Assembly (NCBI GenBank): GCA_964532225.1
Contig: CAZHHM010000002.1
Span: forward strand, 61,686 to 125,685
DNA from: CAZHHM01 sp964532225
Lineage (GTDB): Bacteria > Margulisbacteria > WOR-1 > JAKLHX01
Reading direction: 5' to 3'
Length of the DNA stretch: 64,000 nucleotides
Shown: one piece after another, positions 16,389 through 24,493 of the stretch
Layout: each line of letters begins with the position of its first letter
Position numbering within the stretch: the stretch's first letter is position 1
Notes under the pieces: model-generated
The model's database searches: none
Told to the model about the DNA's origin: nothing
What the model saw: the letters and a program-made list of their open reading frames with translations, nothing else
Made by a program: the position numbers and the translations under genes

Positions 16389-17666
16389 TTTGGCCTTGGT
16401 CAATTTCAGAGTAAGGACAGAGGAGCCCGTCTGGACCCGGCACAGGTACATACCCGACGGCATGTCGGTTCCTGCAGAGCTCTTTCCGTTCCAGACGACC
16501 TCATGCCGACCCTGTTCCATTTGTCCCGAATGGACCTGTCTGACAAGTCTGCCCATGCTGTCGAATATCTGGACCCTGGTTTCCGCTCTTTTCGGGATGG
16601 CAAATGTGATAGATGTGGAGCCGCTGAACGGGTTGGGATAGTTCTGGTAGATTTCCGGCCTCGTCGGGACACTGCACGGCTCTTCCGTTCCCGTTGTTAT
16701 ATCGCAGGCCAGATGGTCTTTTTCGAGGGTAAGCTTGTCCCTGTATGCCCCTTGGTCACCGAGCGTGTCGATCTTCCATTCCTTCTCTTTGTCCGAATCA
16801 AAATACACATACCCGCTTATTCCACTCTTTACGGTGAACTCTACAAGGTCCCAGAGCCAGGCAGCCTTGCGCGGATCATCGGGCGTGGCGGTCTCGCCTA
16901 TCATCATCGGTTTGCCCAGACCGGACAACTCGTCAAGCAGAGGCTTAAAAAGCTCCTCAGGGGATCTCCACGTATGCTGCTCGTCAAGCGTATTGTATCC
17001 GTCCATGGCGACCCAGTCGACATAAGAGTCCCCCGGATAGTACTTTGTAGATCCCGGAAAATCGATGTTCGGGCACCATACCCATGTGACCTTATTAGCA
17101 CCGGTCCTGTCAAATATATCCTTGACCCTTTGATACGCGGCTATATACAATGCGGGATCGGCATCGGCCCAAGGATATTTTCCGTCGCCTTTTACGTTCA
17201 TCTCATGGCCGTACCTGATGAACATCGGCTTATCGAACGCCTTGACCTTGTTCGCCACTTTCTCTATGATCTGATCGCACTTTCCGGCAACAATATTCTC
17301 GAGCGAATAATCGTTATTCGTCGCGTCATCGGGATCAAAGCTTTCCAGCGTGAGCATAGGGACGGCATTCCTCGAGGATATCATCTGGAACTCGTCCCAC
17401 GGGAAATGGTCCCATTTGTCGATATATTTGAACGACAGGAATTCAAGAGCGATATCTATCTTCTGTCCTGACATCGACTCAAAAGCATCGACCTTCTGTG
17501 CGGTAACGGGAGAACCGGGGAAGAAACCGTGATAAATGCAGCCGGGCTGCGGAACGATAACGGTCCTGTCGCCCACCGGCTTGACGCTCACCGGACCGTT
17601 CAGGGCCGAGAGCCCTGAGAATATCCCGCCGCTTACGAACTGTCTGTTAAAGATGTCAATTCTCAT
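16386..17666 (-). CDS. GH26-like glycoside hydrolase with C-terminal sorting domain
   Basis: 426 residues from ATG 17666 (MRIDIFNRQF). Residues about 30-320 resemble family 26 beta-mannanases/glucanases: FIRYGHEMN carries the acid/base glutamate and KPMMIGETATP the nucleophile, in a TIM-barrel context (VDWVAMDGYNT). The last about 85 residues start YQNYPNPFSGSTSITF and end SGMYLCRVQTGSSVLTLKL, the FlgD-like/type IX secretion C-terminal domain. Oddly, no signal peptide is visible at any in-frame start. It overlaps the HExxH gene by 11 nt. The substrate is inferred only as a beta-linked polysaccharide. Confidence 0.8.
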   Translation of the reverse strand: MRIDIFNRQFVSGGIFSGLSALNGPVSVKPVGDRTVIVPQPGCIYHGFFPGSPVTAQKVDAFESMSGQKIDIALEFLSFKYIDKWDHFPWDEFQMISSRNAVPMLTLESFDPDDATNNDYSLENIVAGKCDQIIEKVANKVKAFDKPMFIRYGHEMNVKGDGKYPWADADPALYIAAYQRVKDIFDRTGANKVTWVWCPNIDFPGSTKYYPGDSYVDWVAMDGYNTLDEQHTWRSPEELFKPLLDELSGLGKPMMIGETATPDDPRKAAWLWDLVEFTVKSGISGYVYFDSDKEKEWKIDTLGDQGAYRDKLTLEKDHLACDITTGTEEPCSVPTRPEIYQNYPNPFSGSTSITFAIPKRAETRVQIFDSMGRLVRQVHSGQMEQGRHEVVWNGKSSAGTDMPSGMYLCRVQTGSSVLTLKLTKAK

Positions 17667-18480
17667 CGAAGACCTCTTTCTCCATGAACCTGTACGCCTC
17701 AAGAAGCGAAGTATTGCCGTGCCTTGCCGCCTTTTCGGCTACCGACCTGAACTCCTCTCTTTTGTCATAGAACCATTCATAGGCCCAGGCGAACTTCTCG
17801 AGCGGGTTCTTGTCCCACGGCGCCTTGGTCTTGTCCGGAAGCTCAATAAAGATCTCGCCGAAAACGTCCTGCTCTTTTGAGAGCGAGTTGAGACTGAACC
17901 TGTCCCAGACAGTTTCCCACTCTTTGTGGGGCACGTCAAGCTTTTTCACTCCGAACTGGTACATCCTGTTGCCGCTGAAGAACATCCTTCTCATCTCGGT
18001 CATGTTCCAGCCCCCGTTCTTCACGAAATCCATGAAGCGGCTGAACGCCAGATTAAAGTGGTTCACCGCGTGGCCGACCTCGTGCACAAGCACTTCGGGT
18101 ATCATTTCGGGAGCTATGCCGTCGAACAGATACACCCTTTTCTCCTCGGCCACATACGCCCCTTCTGCGTGAACAAGAGCGTTCTTCAGGAGCTTTACCT
18201 TGATCTCCTTGTTCTTTACTATCTGCTTGACCCCGATAAGATGGTTCTTCTTTTTTTTCTTAATGTCCTTCAAGACCTCTTCGACAACAAGAAGTTCGGC
18301 TTTTGAGAACTTCACGTCGCTGTCCAGCACCTCTATGCCGAAGTCCCGTAGCACTCTCTGCCTTATCTCGATGCCCGCAGGGACATGCACGGGCACAGGT
18401 TCTCCCGGCATCCCTACCCTGAAAGGCAGGGAAGCATTTACAGGTGACGTTCCGACCGCACCTATCCTTGAGATGGTCAT
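17656..18480 (-). CDS. Zinc-metallopeptidase-like protein (HExxH)
   Basis: 274 residues. IPEVLVHEVGHAVNHF (about residues 134-149) contains a perfect HExxH zinc site. The later EKFAWAYEWFYDKREEF holds glutamates that could supply a third ligand, as in lethal-factor-like peptidases. The N-terminal 35 residues are Pro/Val-rich (VGMPGEPVPVHVPAG) and lack a signal peptide. A lysine-rich segment (KKKKKNHL) lies near residue 75. Its stop overlaps the GH26 start by 11 nt, so the two are coexpressed. AAAGG precedes the ATG, and a TATATCGATATA palindrome lies about 20-35 nt upstream. The family is not firmly recognised. Confidence 0.65.
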   Translation of the reverse strand: MTISRIGAVGTSPVNASLPFRVGMPGEPVPVHVPAGIEIRQRVLRDFGIEVLDSDVKFSKAELLVVEEVLKDIKKKKKNHLIGVKQIVKNKEIKVKLLKNALVHAEGAYVAEEKRVYLFDGIAPEMIPEVLVHEVGHAVNHFNLAFSRFMDFVKNGGWNMTEMRRMFFSGNRMYQFGVKKLDVPHKEWETVWDRFSLNSLSKEQDVFGEIFIELPDKTKAPWDKNPLEKFAWAYEWFYDKREEFRSVAEKAARHGNTSLLEAYRFMEKEVFDEN

Positions 18481-18490
18481 AGTACCGCCT

Positions 18491-18508
18491 TTGAATATAT
18501 ATCGATAT
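18491..18508. promoter_or_regulatory. ATCGAT-centred palindrome upstream of the HExxH gene
   Basis: AT-rich palindromic core TATATCGATATA. Similar cores precede the genes starting at 4064 and 31299, all on the same strand. It may be part of a -10 region or an operator; no regulator is known. Confidence 0.35.
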
Positions 18509-18533
18509 AACTATGGTGTAAATTGCGCGTAAT

Positions 18534-19400
18534 TCAGCGCTGGACCATGGTGCCGATACCGAAATCCGTGAAGATCTCCAGCAGGATGGCATGGGGTATC
18601 CTGCCGTCGATTATATGGACCTTTTCAACGCCCGCCTTAAGGGCTGTTAGGCCGCATCTGACCTTGGGGATCATTCCTCCGGAGATGGTACCGTTCTTGA
18701 TGAGGCGGCGCGTCTTTGAGGCATTTATCAGTGACACCAGCTTGCCTTTGCGGTCGAGCACTCCTCTGACATTGGTCAGCAATATAAGCTTTGTTGCCTG
18801 CAGGGAGGCAGCGATCTCCGCTGCGGCAATATCGGCGTTCACGTTGTAAACGTTACCTTTTCCGTCCAGTCCGATCGAAGAGATCACCGGTATTTTGCCT
18901 TTTGAGGTTATCTCGTTCAGTGTCTTTCCGTCGATGCTCTTTACGTCACCTACGAACCCGAGGTCTATCTTCTGCCCTTTCCTGACGATAGCCCTTTTCT
19001 TTACCTTTATGACCTTCCCCTTTTTGCCTGATATGCCCCTTGCGGCCCCGCCGTTCCGGTTGATCATACTGACGATACCGGCATTGATCCTTCCGAGCAC
19101 TTTTTCTACTATCTCCATGGTCTCTTTGTCGGTGTACCTTAGGCCTTCGATGAACTTGACCTCGATCTTTTTCTTTTTAAGTTCTTTGGTGATATCAGGA
19201 CCGCCACCGTGTATCAGTATCGGGCGCATCCCCACGAACCTTAAGAGGACAACATCTTCGATCACTTTGGCCTTGAGGGCCTTGTCCACCATGGCATTGC
19301 CGCCGTATTTGATGACAATACTTTTTCCGTAGAACTTCTTGAGATAAGGGAGAGCTTCGATGACCGTTTCGGCGCGTTTGATCAAGCCTTCAAATACCAT
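18534..19400 (-). CDS. argB: Acetylglutamate kinase
   Basis: 288 residues. It phosphorylates N-acetylglutamate, the second step of arginine synthesis. The amino-acid-kinase fold shows IVIKYGGNAMVDKALK at the N-terminus, ILIHGGGPDITKELKK with the substrate-binding glycines, GFVGDV, NVNADIAAAEIAASLQA, LILLTNVRGVLD and GGMIPKVRCGLTAL. An N-terminal stretch before YLKKFYGK is present, as in feedback-regulated hexameric enzymes. It lies 11 nt after argJ, with GGAGG before the start, and is the last gene of argC-argJ-argB. Confidence 0.96.
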   Translation of the reverse strand: MVFEGLIKRAETVIEALPYLKKFYGKSIVIKYGGNAMVDKALKAKVIEDVVLLRFVGMRPILIHGGGPDITKELKKKKIEVKFIEGLRYTDKETMEIVEKVLGRINAGIVSMINRNGGAARGISGKKGKVIKVKKRAIVRKGQKIDLGFVGDVKSIDGKTLNEITSKGKIPVISSIGLDGKGNVYNVNADIAAAEIAASLQATKLILLTNVRGVLDRKGKLVSLINASKTRRLIKNGTISGGMIPKVRCGLTALKAGVEKVHIIDGRIPHAILLEIFTDFGIGTMVQR

Positions 19401-19411
19401 TTATTCCTCCG

Positions 19412-20629
19412 TTAGGTATGATACAGGGCGTTGATCTTGATGTAACCTTCCGTCATGTCGCAGCCCCAGGCGGTCGCCCCGTTATTACCGCCTTTAAGGT
19501 CAATGTTAAAGGTCACTTCTTTCTTCTTCATAAGCTCGGAGGCTTTGTGGTGGTCAAAGGCCACTGGAACGCCTTTTTTAACGATCTTTTCACGTTCTAT
19601 CGACACTTCTATCTTGTCCGGATCAAATTCAGCGCCGGAATATCCGGCCGCTGCCAGTATCCTGCCGATGTTAGGGTCGGCCCCGTACACGGCGCATTTT
19701 ACAAGACTGGAACCTGCTACCGACCTGGCGGCCTTTGCTGCGTCCTGGGCCGTTCTTGCCCCTGTCACATTGACCGTTATAAGCCTGGTAGCTCCCTCTC
19801 CGTCCTTCGCTATCTCTCTGGCAAGAAATCTGCAGACATGCTCAAGAGCTTCCTGGAAGACCCTGTACCCTGCACCCCGCACACTTTGCCCCGATGCCCC
19901 GTTAGCCATAGCAAGTACACAGTCATTGGTGCTCGTATCGTTGTCCACCGTTATCATATTGAACGTTCTCTCGGTCGCCGCTAAGATCGCTTTTCGGAAC
20001 GACATCTTGTCGATGACCGCATCGGTCGTTATCACGCAGATCATTGTCCCCATGTTGGGCGCTATCATACCGGAGCCCTTTGCCATAGCGCCTATCCTGA
20101 CCTCTTTGCCTTTTCCGAAAGGAATGCTCACAGCGATCTCTTTCCTGGTCAGGTCCGTGGTCATGATGGCCTCTGCCGCGTCAGAGTGGCCGGTCTTTGC
20201 ATAGATCATCCTTGATGCGGCCCATATGCCGCCGGTTATCTTCTTGATGGGCAGGGGAACCCCGATTATGCCCGTAGAGGCGACAAATACTTTTGAAGGA
20301 TCCGTCCTGAAGGTCTCGGCCACCGCTTTTGCCATGGTCTTTGCGTCTTCCATGCCCTGTTTTCCGGTACAGGCGTTGGCATTCCCGGAGTTGATGATGA
20401 CAGCGTTGGCGACCCCTCTCTTGGCCACTTCGGCCGAGAGGATCACCGGAGCCGCTTTTACCCTGTTCTTTGTAAAAACCCCGGCCGCAACGGCGGTCTT
20501 TGATGAATAGACAAGAGCAATATCTTTTTTCTTAGAGCGTTTTAGCCCGGCAGAAAGGCCTGTCGCGAAAAAATCTTTCGGGGCGGCTACCCCTCCGTCA
20601 ATTTCGGAGAATTTTACCGGTTTCTTCAT
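19412..20629 (-). CDS. argJ: Bifunctional glutamate N-acetyltransferase / ornithine acetyltransferase
   Basis: 405 residues. It transfers acetyl from N-acetylornithine to glutamate (cyclic arginine pathway); some enzymes also use acetyl-CoA. It self-cleaves before a threonine, and GEGATRLITVNV is seen, although the better-known processing site is the KGSGMIAPNMGTM region (AMAKGSGMIAPNMGTM near residue 184). Family blocks VINSGNANACTGKQG and AAGYSGAEFDPDKI are present. Its presence explains the absence of argA/argE-type genes here. The start overlaps the argC stop as ATGA. Confidence 0.95.
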   Translation of the reverse strand: MKKPVKFSEIDGGVAAPKDFFATGLSAGLKRSKKKDIALVYSSKTAVAAGVFTKNRVKAAPVILSAEVAKRGVANAVIINSGNANACTGKQGMEDAKTMAKAVAETFRTDPSKVFVASTGIIGVPLPIKKITGGIWAASRMIYAKTGHSDAAEAIMTTDLTRKEIAVSIPFGKGKEVRIGAMAKGSGMIAPNMGTMICVITTDAVIDKMSFRKAILAATERTFNMITVDNDTSTNDCVLAMANGASGQSVRGAGYRVFQEALEHVCRFLAREIAKDGEGATRLITVNVTGARTAQDAAKAARSVAGSSLVKCAVYGADPNIGRILAAAGYSGAEFDPDKIEVSIEREKIVKKGVPVAFDHHKASELMKKKEVTFNIDLKGGNNGATAWGCDMTEGYIKINALYHT

Positions 20630-21672
20630 GGATAGACCGGCATATTGTTCAGGCCGGACTTTTCGTCAAGTCCGAACATTATGTTCATGTTCTGTACTGC
20701 CTGTCCTGATGCACCCTTTACCAGATTGTCTATGGCTGACATAACCACAACGCGTCCCGTTCGCTCGTCGGTGAACAGGCCGATATCGCAGTAATTCGAG
20801 CCGCTCACGTATTTGGTCGCGGGATATTTGTTCGCGCCCAGGACACGCACGAACTTCGCGTCCTTGTAGAAATCCTTGTACATCGCGGCAATGTCTTCCG
20901 CTTTGGCGAACTTCTTGAGCTTGGCATATATCGTTGCCAGTATGCCCCTGTTCATCGGGATAAGGTGGGGAGTGAAGCTGGTCACGATATTCTCGCCCGA
21001 AGCATCGGAGAGTATCTGGTCTATCTCCGGAGTATGCCGGTGATGAGGAGCGGCATAAGCCCGCAGGTTCTCGTTGCATTCGGGGAAATGGGTGATATCG
21101 GTCAGGACCGACCCGGCGCCTGACACGCCGCTTTTCGCGTCTATGACCAGAGTACCCGTGTCAACCAGCTTATTAACGACAAGAGGAAGCGTTCCGAGTA
21201 TGGAAGCCGTGGGATAGCATCCGGGATTCGAGAGCAAACGCGCTTTCTTTATCTTTTCTTTGTGGATCTCAGGCAGACCGTAGACAGCCTCTTTCACCAG
21301 TTCTTTGCTTGCATGGTCTATCTTGTACCACTTTGTGTATTCCTGCATGTCCCTGATACGGTAGTCGGCGCTTATGTCTATGGCCTTCTTGCCTTTTTCA
21401 AGGATCATCGGGGCCAGCTTCATCGCAAGGCCGTTTGGCAGAGCGAGGAACACAACGTCCGCTTTGTCGATAAGACCCGATATGTCGGGCCCGTTGCAGG
21501 CAAGGTCGCTTATGCCCGCTATCGAGGGACGGATATCGGAAAGCTTCTTTCCCTTGTGCGCTTCTTCACTGGATATCCAGACAAGTTCAGCTTCGGGATG
21601 CACCTGAAGTATCTGTACAATCCCTAATCCCGCGTATCCCGCCGCTCCTACTACTGCCGCTTTTACTTTCAA
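20626..21672 (-). CDS. argC: N-acetyl-gamma-glutamyl-phosphate reductase
   Basis: 348 residues. It reduces N-acetylglutamyl phosphate with NADPH, the step after ArgB. The Rossmann motif AAVVGAAGYAGLGIVQIL is at the N-terminus. The catalytic cysteine lies in LLSNPGCYPTASILGTLPLV. SGVSGAG and HRHTPEIDQIL are further family blocks. Translation starts at TTG 21672 behind GGGAGG. It heads the argC-argJ-argB operon. Confidence 0.96.
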   Translation of the reverse strand: MKVKAAVVGAAGYAGLGIVQILQVHPEAELVWISSEEAHKGKKLSDIRPSIAGISDLACNGPDISGLIDKADVVFLALPNGLAMKLAPMILEKGKKAIDISADYRIRDMQEYTKWYKIDHASKELVKEAVYGLPEIHKEKIKKARLLSNPGCYPTASILGTLPLVVNKLVDTGTLVIDAKSGVSGAGSVLTDITHFPECNENLRAYAAPHHRHTPEIDQILSDASGENIVTSFTPHLIPMNRGILATIYAKLKKFAKAEDIAAMYKDFYKDAKFVRVLGANKYPATKYVSGSNYCDIGLFTDERTGRVVVMSAIDNLVKGASGQAVQNMNIMFGLDEKSGLNNMPVYP

Positions 21673-21713
21673 TTCGTTCCTCCCGATATATTAGTTGAAC
21701 AATTAATAAAGAA

Positions 21714-21719
21714 ATTATA
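21714..21719 (-). promoter_or_regulatory. Putative -10 of the arg operon
   Basis: TATAAT on the minus strand about 42 nt before the argC TTG start. It leaves an AT-rich leader that ends in a good Shine-Dalgarno sequence. I see no convincing ArgR box. Confidence 0.45.
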
Positions 21720-21754
21720 ATGCATTTGCCGGAGATTTTGTAGTGATTTTTTCT

Positions 21755-22261
21755 TCAGTGGTGCCTAATTACCTGAAATCGCGAGAGCTCTATCTTTTCA
21801 TGCTCGCCTATACCGGCCTTCATCCTGCATATCCTTATCTGCTGTTCCGGTGTGTCCACTCCCTCAAGGTCAGGCAGGAGCAGCCCTCTTTTGTAACCGG
21901 ACCTTACGATGACACCGTATTTTTTAGGGTCAAGGTCCTCTATAACGGCGGGTTCGGGTTCTGACAGGACATCGACCGAAATTTCAAGCAATGGCATTTC
22001 AGAGATCTCGACCGGCGGGAACCTCGGGTCCTCTTCGGCAGCTGAAACGGCGTTCGAGATTATTTCCTCGGCGATATTGCCTCTGGTCGGAAGGAAAGTC
22101 CCGATGCAGCCTCTCAAGTCCCCTGATTTATGGATGGAGACGAATACCCCGGCGCGGCCTTCCATCCCTTCAGGGACATTGTCCCCGATATCAAGCCGGC
22201 CCTTTCCGCCGAGGTGGTGCTCTATTGCCCGCTTTGCCAGTTGAACAAAGCTGTCAGGCAT
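21755..22261 (-). CDS. AMMECR1-domain protein (AmmeMemoRadiSam system protein A)
   Basis: 168 residues. The AMMECR1 fold is shown by GVFVSIHKSGDLRGCIGTFLPT near residues 37-58, containing the strictly conserved LRGCIG, then PRFPPVEISEM and EISVDVLSEPEP. The C-terminal KYGVIVRSGYKRGLLLPDLEGVDT is typical. The start directly abuts the stop of the MEMO gene (TAA-ATG). In genomes these two often accompany a radical-SAM protein (AmmeMemoRadiSam), which is not in this window. The biochemical role is unknown. Confidence 0.93.
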   Translation of the reverse strand: MPDSFVQLAKRAIEHHLGGKGRLDIGDNVPEGMEGRAGVFVSIHKSGDLRGCIGTFLPTRGNIAEEIISNAVSAAEEDPRFPPVEISEMPLLEISVDVLSEPEPAVIEDLDPKKYGVIVRSGYKRGLLLPDLEGVDTPEQQIRICRMKAGIGEHEKIELSRFQVIRHH

Positions 22262-23059
22262 TTATTTGACCTCATATCCGGCGACCAGATATCCGACCCC
22301 GAAAGGACCCTCATAGCTGAGCACCTTATGCTCGTATCTGAGTCCGTCAAGGCATCCCAGCAGAATTGCAATGGACCAAAGAGCGTCCTGACCCGCGACA
22401 TCGGCAAGCACATTGTCAAAGTCAAGGATGCCCATTATGTCATTGTCAGATACCAGCTGCACGAGCTTTTCGTCAAAGACCTTCCCGCGCGGGTGGAAAC
22501 CTGCGGGTGCGCCCTGGATAAGGCGGTGCGAAAGGTCCGCGGAAGCTATCACAGCGACGTTCCTGCCTGAAGCCTCTACCGCTATCCTGACCGCCTTTCC
22601 AAAACGGAAAAGGTCCTTTAGTGTCATGATAGAGATCGCTATAGGGAGCACTTTTGTCCCTTCACTGAGCCTGCCTATCCCAGCCAGCGGGACCATTACT
22701 CCGTGGTCAAGGACTGTCTCATCGAGCTTGTCGGCGAATATGCCGGACGCGAGAGAATGTTTTACAATATCGGTGGCCAGTTCCGGGTCTCCCTGCGCCT
22801 TAACAACGGCCTTCGGTACGCCGAACTGCGCGAAATCACCCTCAAAAGAAGAGCTTGAATAGACTCGGAGCTTTGACGGAGAGATGTCCCCGTGAGGAGT
22901 GATGACGATGATCGTATCGGGCGACAGGGAGAACATCTTCTCCCCTGCCTGGGCAAGCGCCTGCCGCGTGGCATTGATCTGCTCAAGACGATCCCCTCCT
23001 ACCTCAGGGACCAGTATCGGAGGATGAGGCGCGATAAGCCCGTAGGATATCTTTCCCAT
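22262..23059 (-). CDS. MEMO-family protein (AmmeMemoRadiSam system protein B)
   Basis: 265 residues from ATG 23059 (MGKISYGLIAPHPPIL). The LigB/MEMO-like dioxygenase fold is indicated by APHPPILVPEVGG, IIVITPHGD, LDHGVMVPL and ASADLSHRL, which supply the histidines and aspartate of the metal-like site. The family resembles extradiol dioxygenases, but human MEMO is described as copper-dependent redox-active. Directly coupled to AMMECR1. TATAAT lies 9 nt before the ATG, giving a leader of about 3 nt. Confidence 0.9.
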   Translation of the reverse strand: MGKISYGLIAPHPPILVPEVGGDRLEQINATRQALAQAGEKMFSLSPDTIIVITPHGDISPSKLRVYSSSSFEGDFAQFGVPKAVVKAQGDPELATDIVKHSLASGIFADKLDETVLDHGVMVPLAGIGRLSEGTKVLPIAISIMTLKDLFRFGKAVRIAVEASGRNVAVIASADLSHRLIQGAPAGFHPRGKVFDEKLVQLVSDNDIMGILDFDNVLADVAGQDALWSIAILLGCLDGLRYEHKVLSYEGPFGVGYLVAGYEVK

Positions 23060-23113
23060 ATGAAGCAAATTATACCGAATCAGCGCCCCATTTCAAGTTT
23101 TCGCGTAAATATT

Positions 23114-23122
23114 TGTTATAAT
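23114..23122 (+). promoter_or_regulatory. Extended -10 promoter of the phosphohexomutase gene, leaderless
   Basis: TGT-TATAAT then 6 nt then ATG at 23129. It is divergent from the MEMO promoter, whose TATAAT lies on the minus strand at 23069-23074. Confidence 0.68.
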
Positions 23123-23128
23123 CGGTCT

Positions 23129-24493
23129 ATGACGCTCAAGATAAGCATCTCCGGCGTAAGAGGCATTTTTCAGGAGACACTGACGGATACCGTCGTTTCC
23201 GATTTCGCGAAGGCTTTCACCAGATATCTGGGCAAAGGACCCGTGATCATTGGCATGGACGGCAGGATCTCGGGCCATCACATCAAAGGCGTGGTCATAA
23301 ATGAGCTCTGCAAACACTCCGTTGATGTGATCGATATCGGGATCGCTCCCACTCCTACCGTTCAGCTTACCGTAAGGAAGAAAAAGGCAGCAGGCGGCAT
23401 TGTCGTGACCGCCAGCCACAACCCTTCGCACTGGAACGGTCTCAAGTTCATAAGGGAGGACGGGGTCTTCCTTAACGAACAGCAGGCAGGCGAGCTGATA
23501 GCCATGTACGAGGAGATCTCAGCACTCGGCAACGGAGCGGAGCCGCAGGACGACATACCCAACTGCATCTACTACAAGGCCGAAGAAGAATCGATCGTGC
23601 AGCATGTCGAGGACGTGCTTGCCGTGATCGACAGGAACGCGATCAGGAAAAAACGCCTCAAGGTAGCGATCGACTGCTGCAACGGGGCAGGGTCCGCAAT
23701 AACCAACCTGCTGCTAAAGAGCCTCGGATGCGAGGTGATAGCCATCAACTGCGACACGAACGGTCCTCCTTCAAGAGGACTTGAACCTATACCTGCGAAC
23801 ATCGGCTCTCTCTGCAGGGTGGTAAAGGAGTTCGGAGCGGACATTGGCTTTGCGCAGGACCCCGACGCCGACAGATTGTCGATAGTCTCCGACAAAGGGA
23901 CAGCTATCGGCGAGGAATTCACTCTTGCACTTTGCGCTTCGTACATACTTTCGAAGAACAAAGGCAAGAAGAACACTGTCGTGACGAACCTGTCAACAAG
24001 CAGGATGATAGACGATGTCGCCGAGAAGTTCTCTGCCGAGGTCATCAGGACCAAGGTCGGAGAGGTGAATGTCTCGGAAAAAATGCTTTCCTCGGGTGCG
24101 GTCATAGGAGGGGAAGGCAACGGCGGGGTCATCTACCCTCGCATTGGTTTCGGCCGCGACAGCATAACAGGGGTAGGTCTCATGCTCGATCTTCTGACCT
24201 CTTCTGGAAAAAAAGTGTCGGCACTGGCATCCGAACTTCCGTCATATCACATGATCAAGGACAAGATAGAGCTGAACGACCTTGGGAGGACGGAATCGCT
24301 CCTGGAAAAGGTCAAGGCCAAGTTCTCCAACGCTAAAAAGGTCAACAGCCAGGACGGACTAAGGCTGGACCTTGAGGACGGATGGCTGCATGTAAGGCCT
24401 TCGAACACAGAACCGATAGTAAGGATAATCGCCGAAGGAAAAGAGCTGGACCGCTACCTGAGAATGGTCGAAGAGATCAAATATCTTGCCTGA
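23129..24493 (+). CDS. Phosphohexomutase (phosphoglucosamine/phosphomanno-mutase family)
   Basis: 454 residues. It interconverts hexose-1- and hexose-6-phosphates for cell-wall or LPS sugars. The phosphoserine loop is GGIVVTASHNPSHWNGLKFI near residue 90. The magnesium site is GFAQDPDADRLSIVSD. The sugar loop is GGEGNGGVIYPRIGFGRDS, and the phosphate-binding loop near the C-terminus is VRPSNTEPIVRII. The EGNGG form of the sugar loop and length near 450 are compatible with GlmM or ManB/Pgm, so the exact sugar is open. The start at 23129 is fixed by the promoter and by TLKISISGVRGI. It overlaps the regulator gene at 24477 by 17 nt, 3' to 3'. Confidence 0.92.
   Translation: MTLKISISGVRGIFQETLTDTVVSDFAKAFTRYLGKGPVIIGMDGRISGHHIKGVVINELCKHSVDVIDIGIAPTPTVQLTVRKKKAAGGIVVTASHNPSHWNGLKFIREDGVFLNEQQAGELIAMYEEISALGNGAEPQDDIPNCIYYKAEEESIVQHVEDVLAVIDRNAIRKKRLKVAIDCCNGAGSAITNLLLKSLGCEVIAINCDTNGPPSRGLEPIPANIGSLCRVVKEFGADIGFAQDPDADRLSIVSDKGTAIGEEFTLALCASYILSKNKGKKNTVVTNLSTSRMIDDVAEKFSAEVIRTKVGEVNVSEKMLSSGAVIGGEGNGGVIYPRIGFGRDSITGVGLMLDLLTSSGKKVSALASELPSYHMIKDKIELNDLGRTESLLEKVKAKFSNAKKVNSQDGLRLDLEDGWLHVRPSNTEPIVRIIAEGKELDRYLRMVEEIKYLA

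Noticed and set aside
16362..17471. 369-codon plus-strand ORF opposite the GH26 gene
   Set aside because: It is antisense to a protein with clear GH26 and sorting motifs; its translation has no recognisable domain and its start lies in the rimO promoter.
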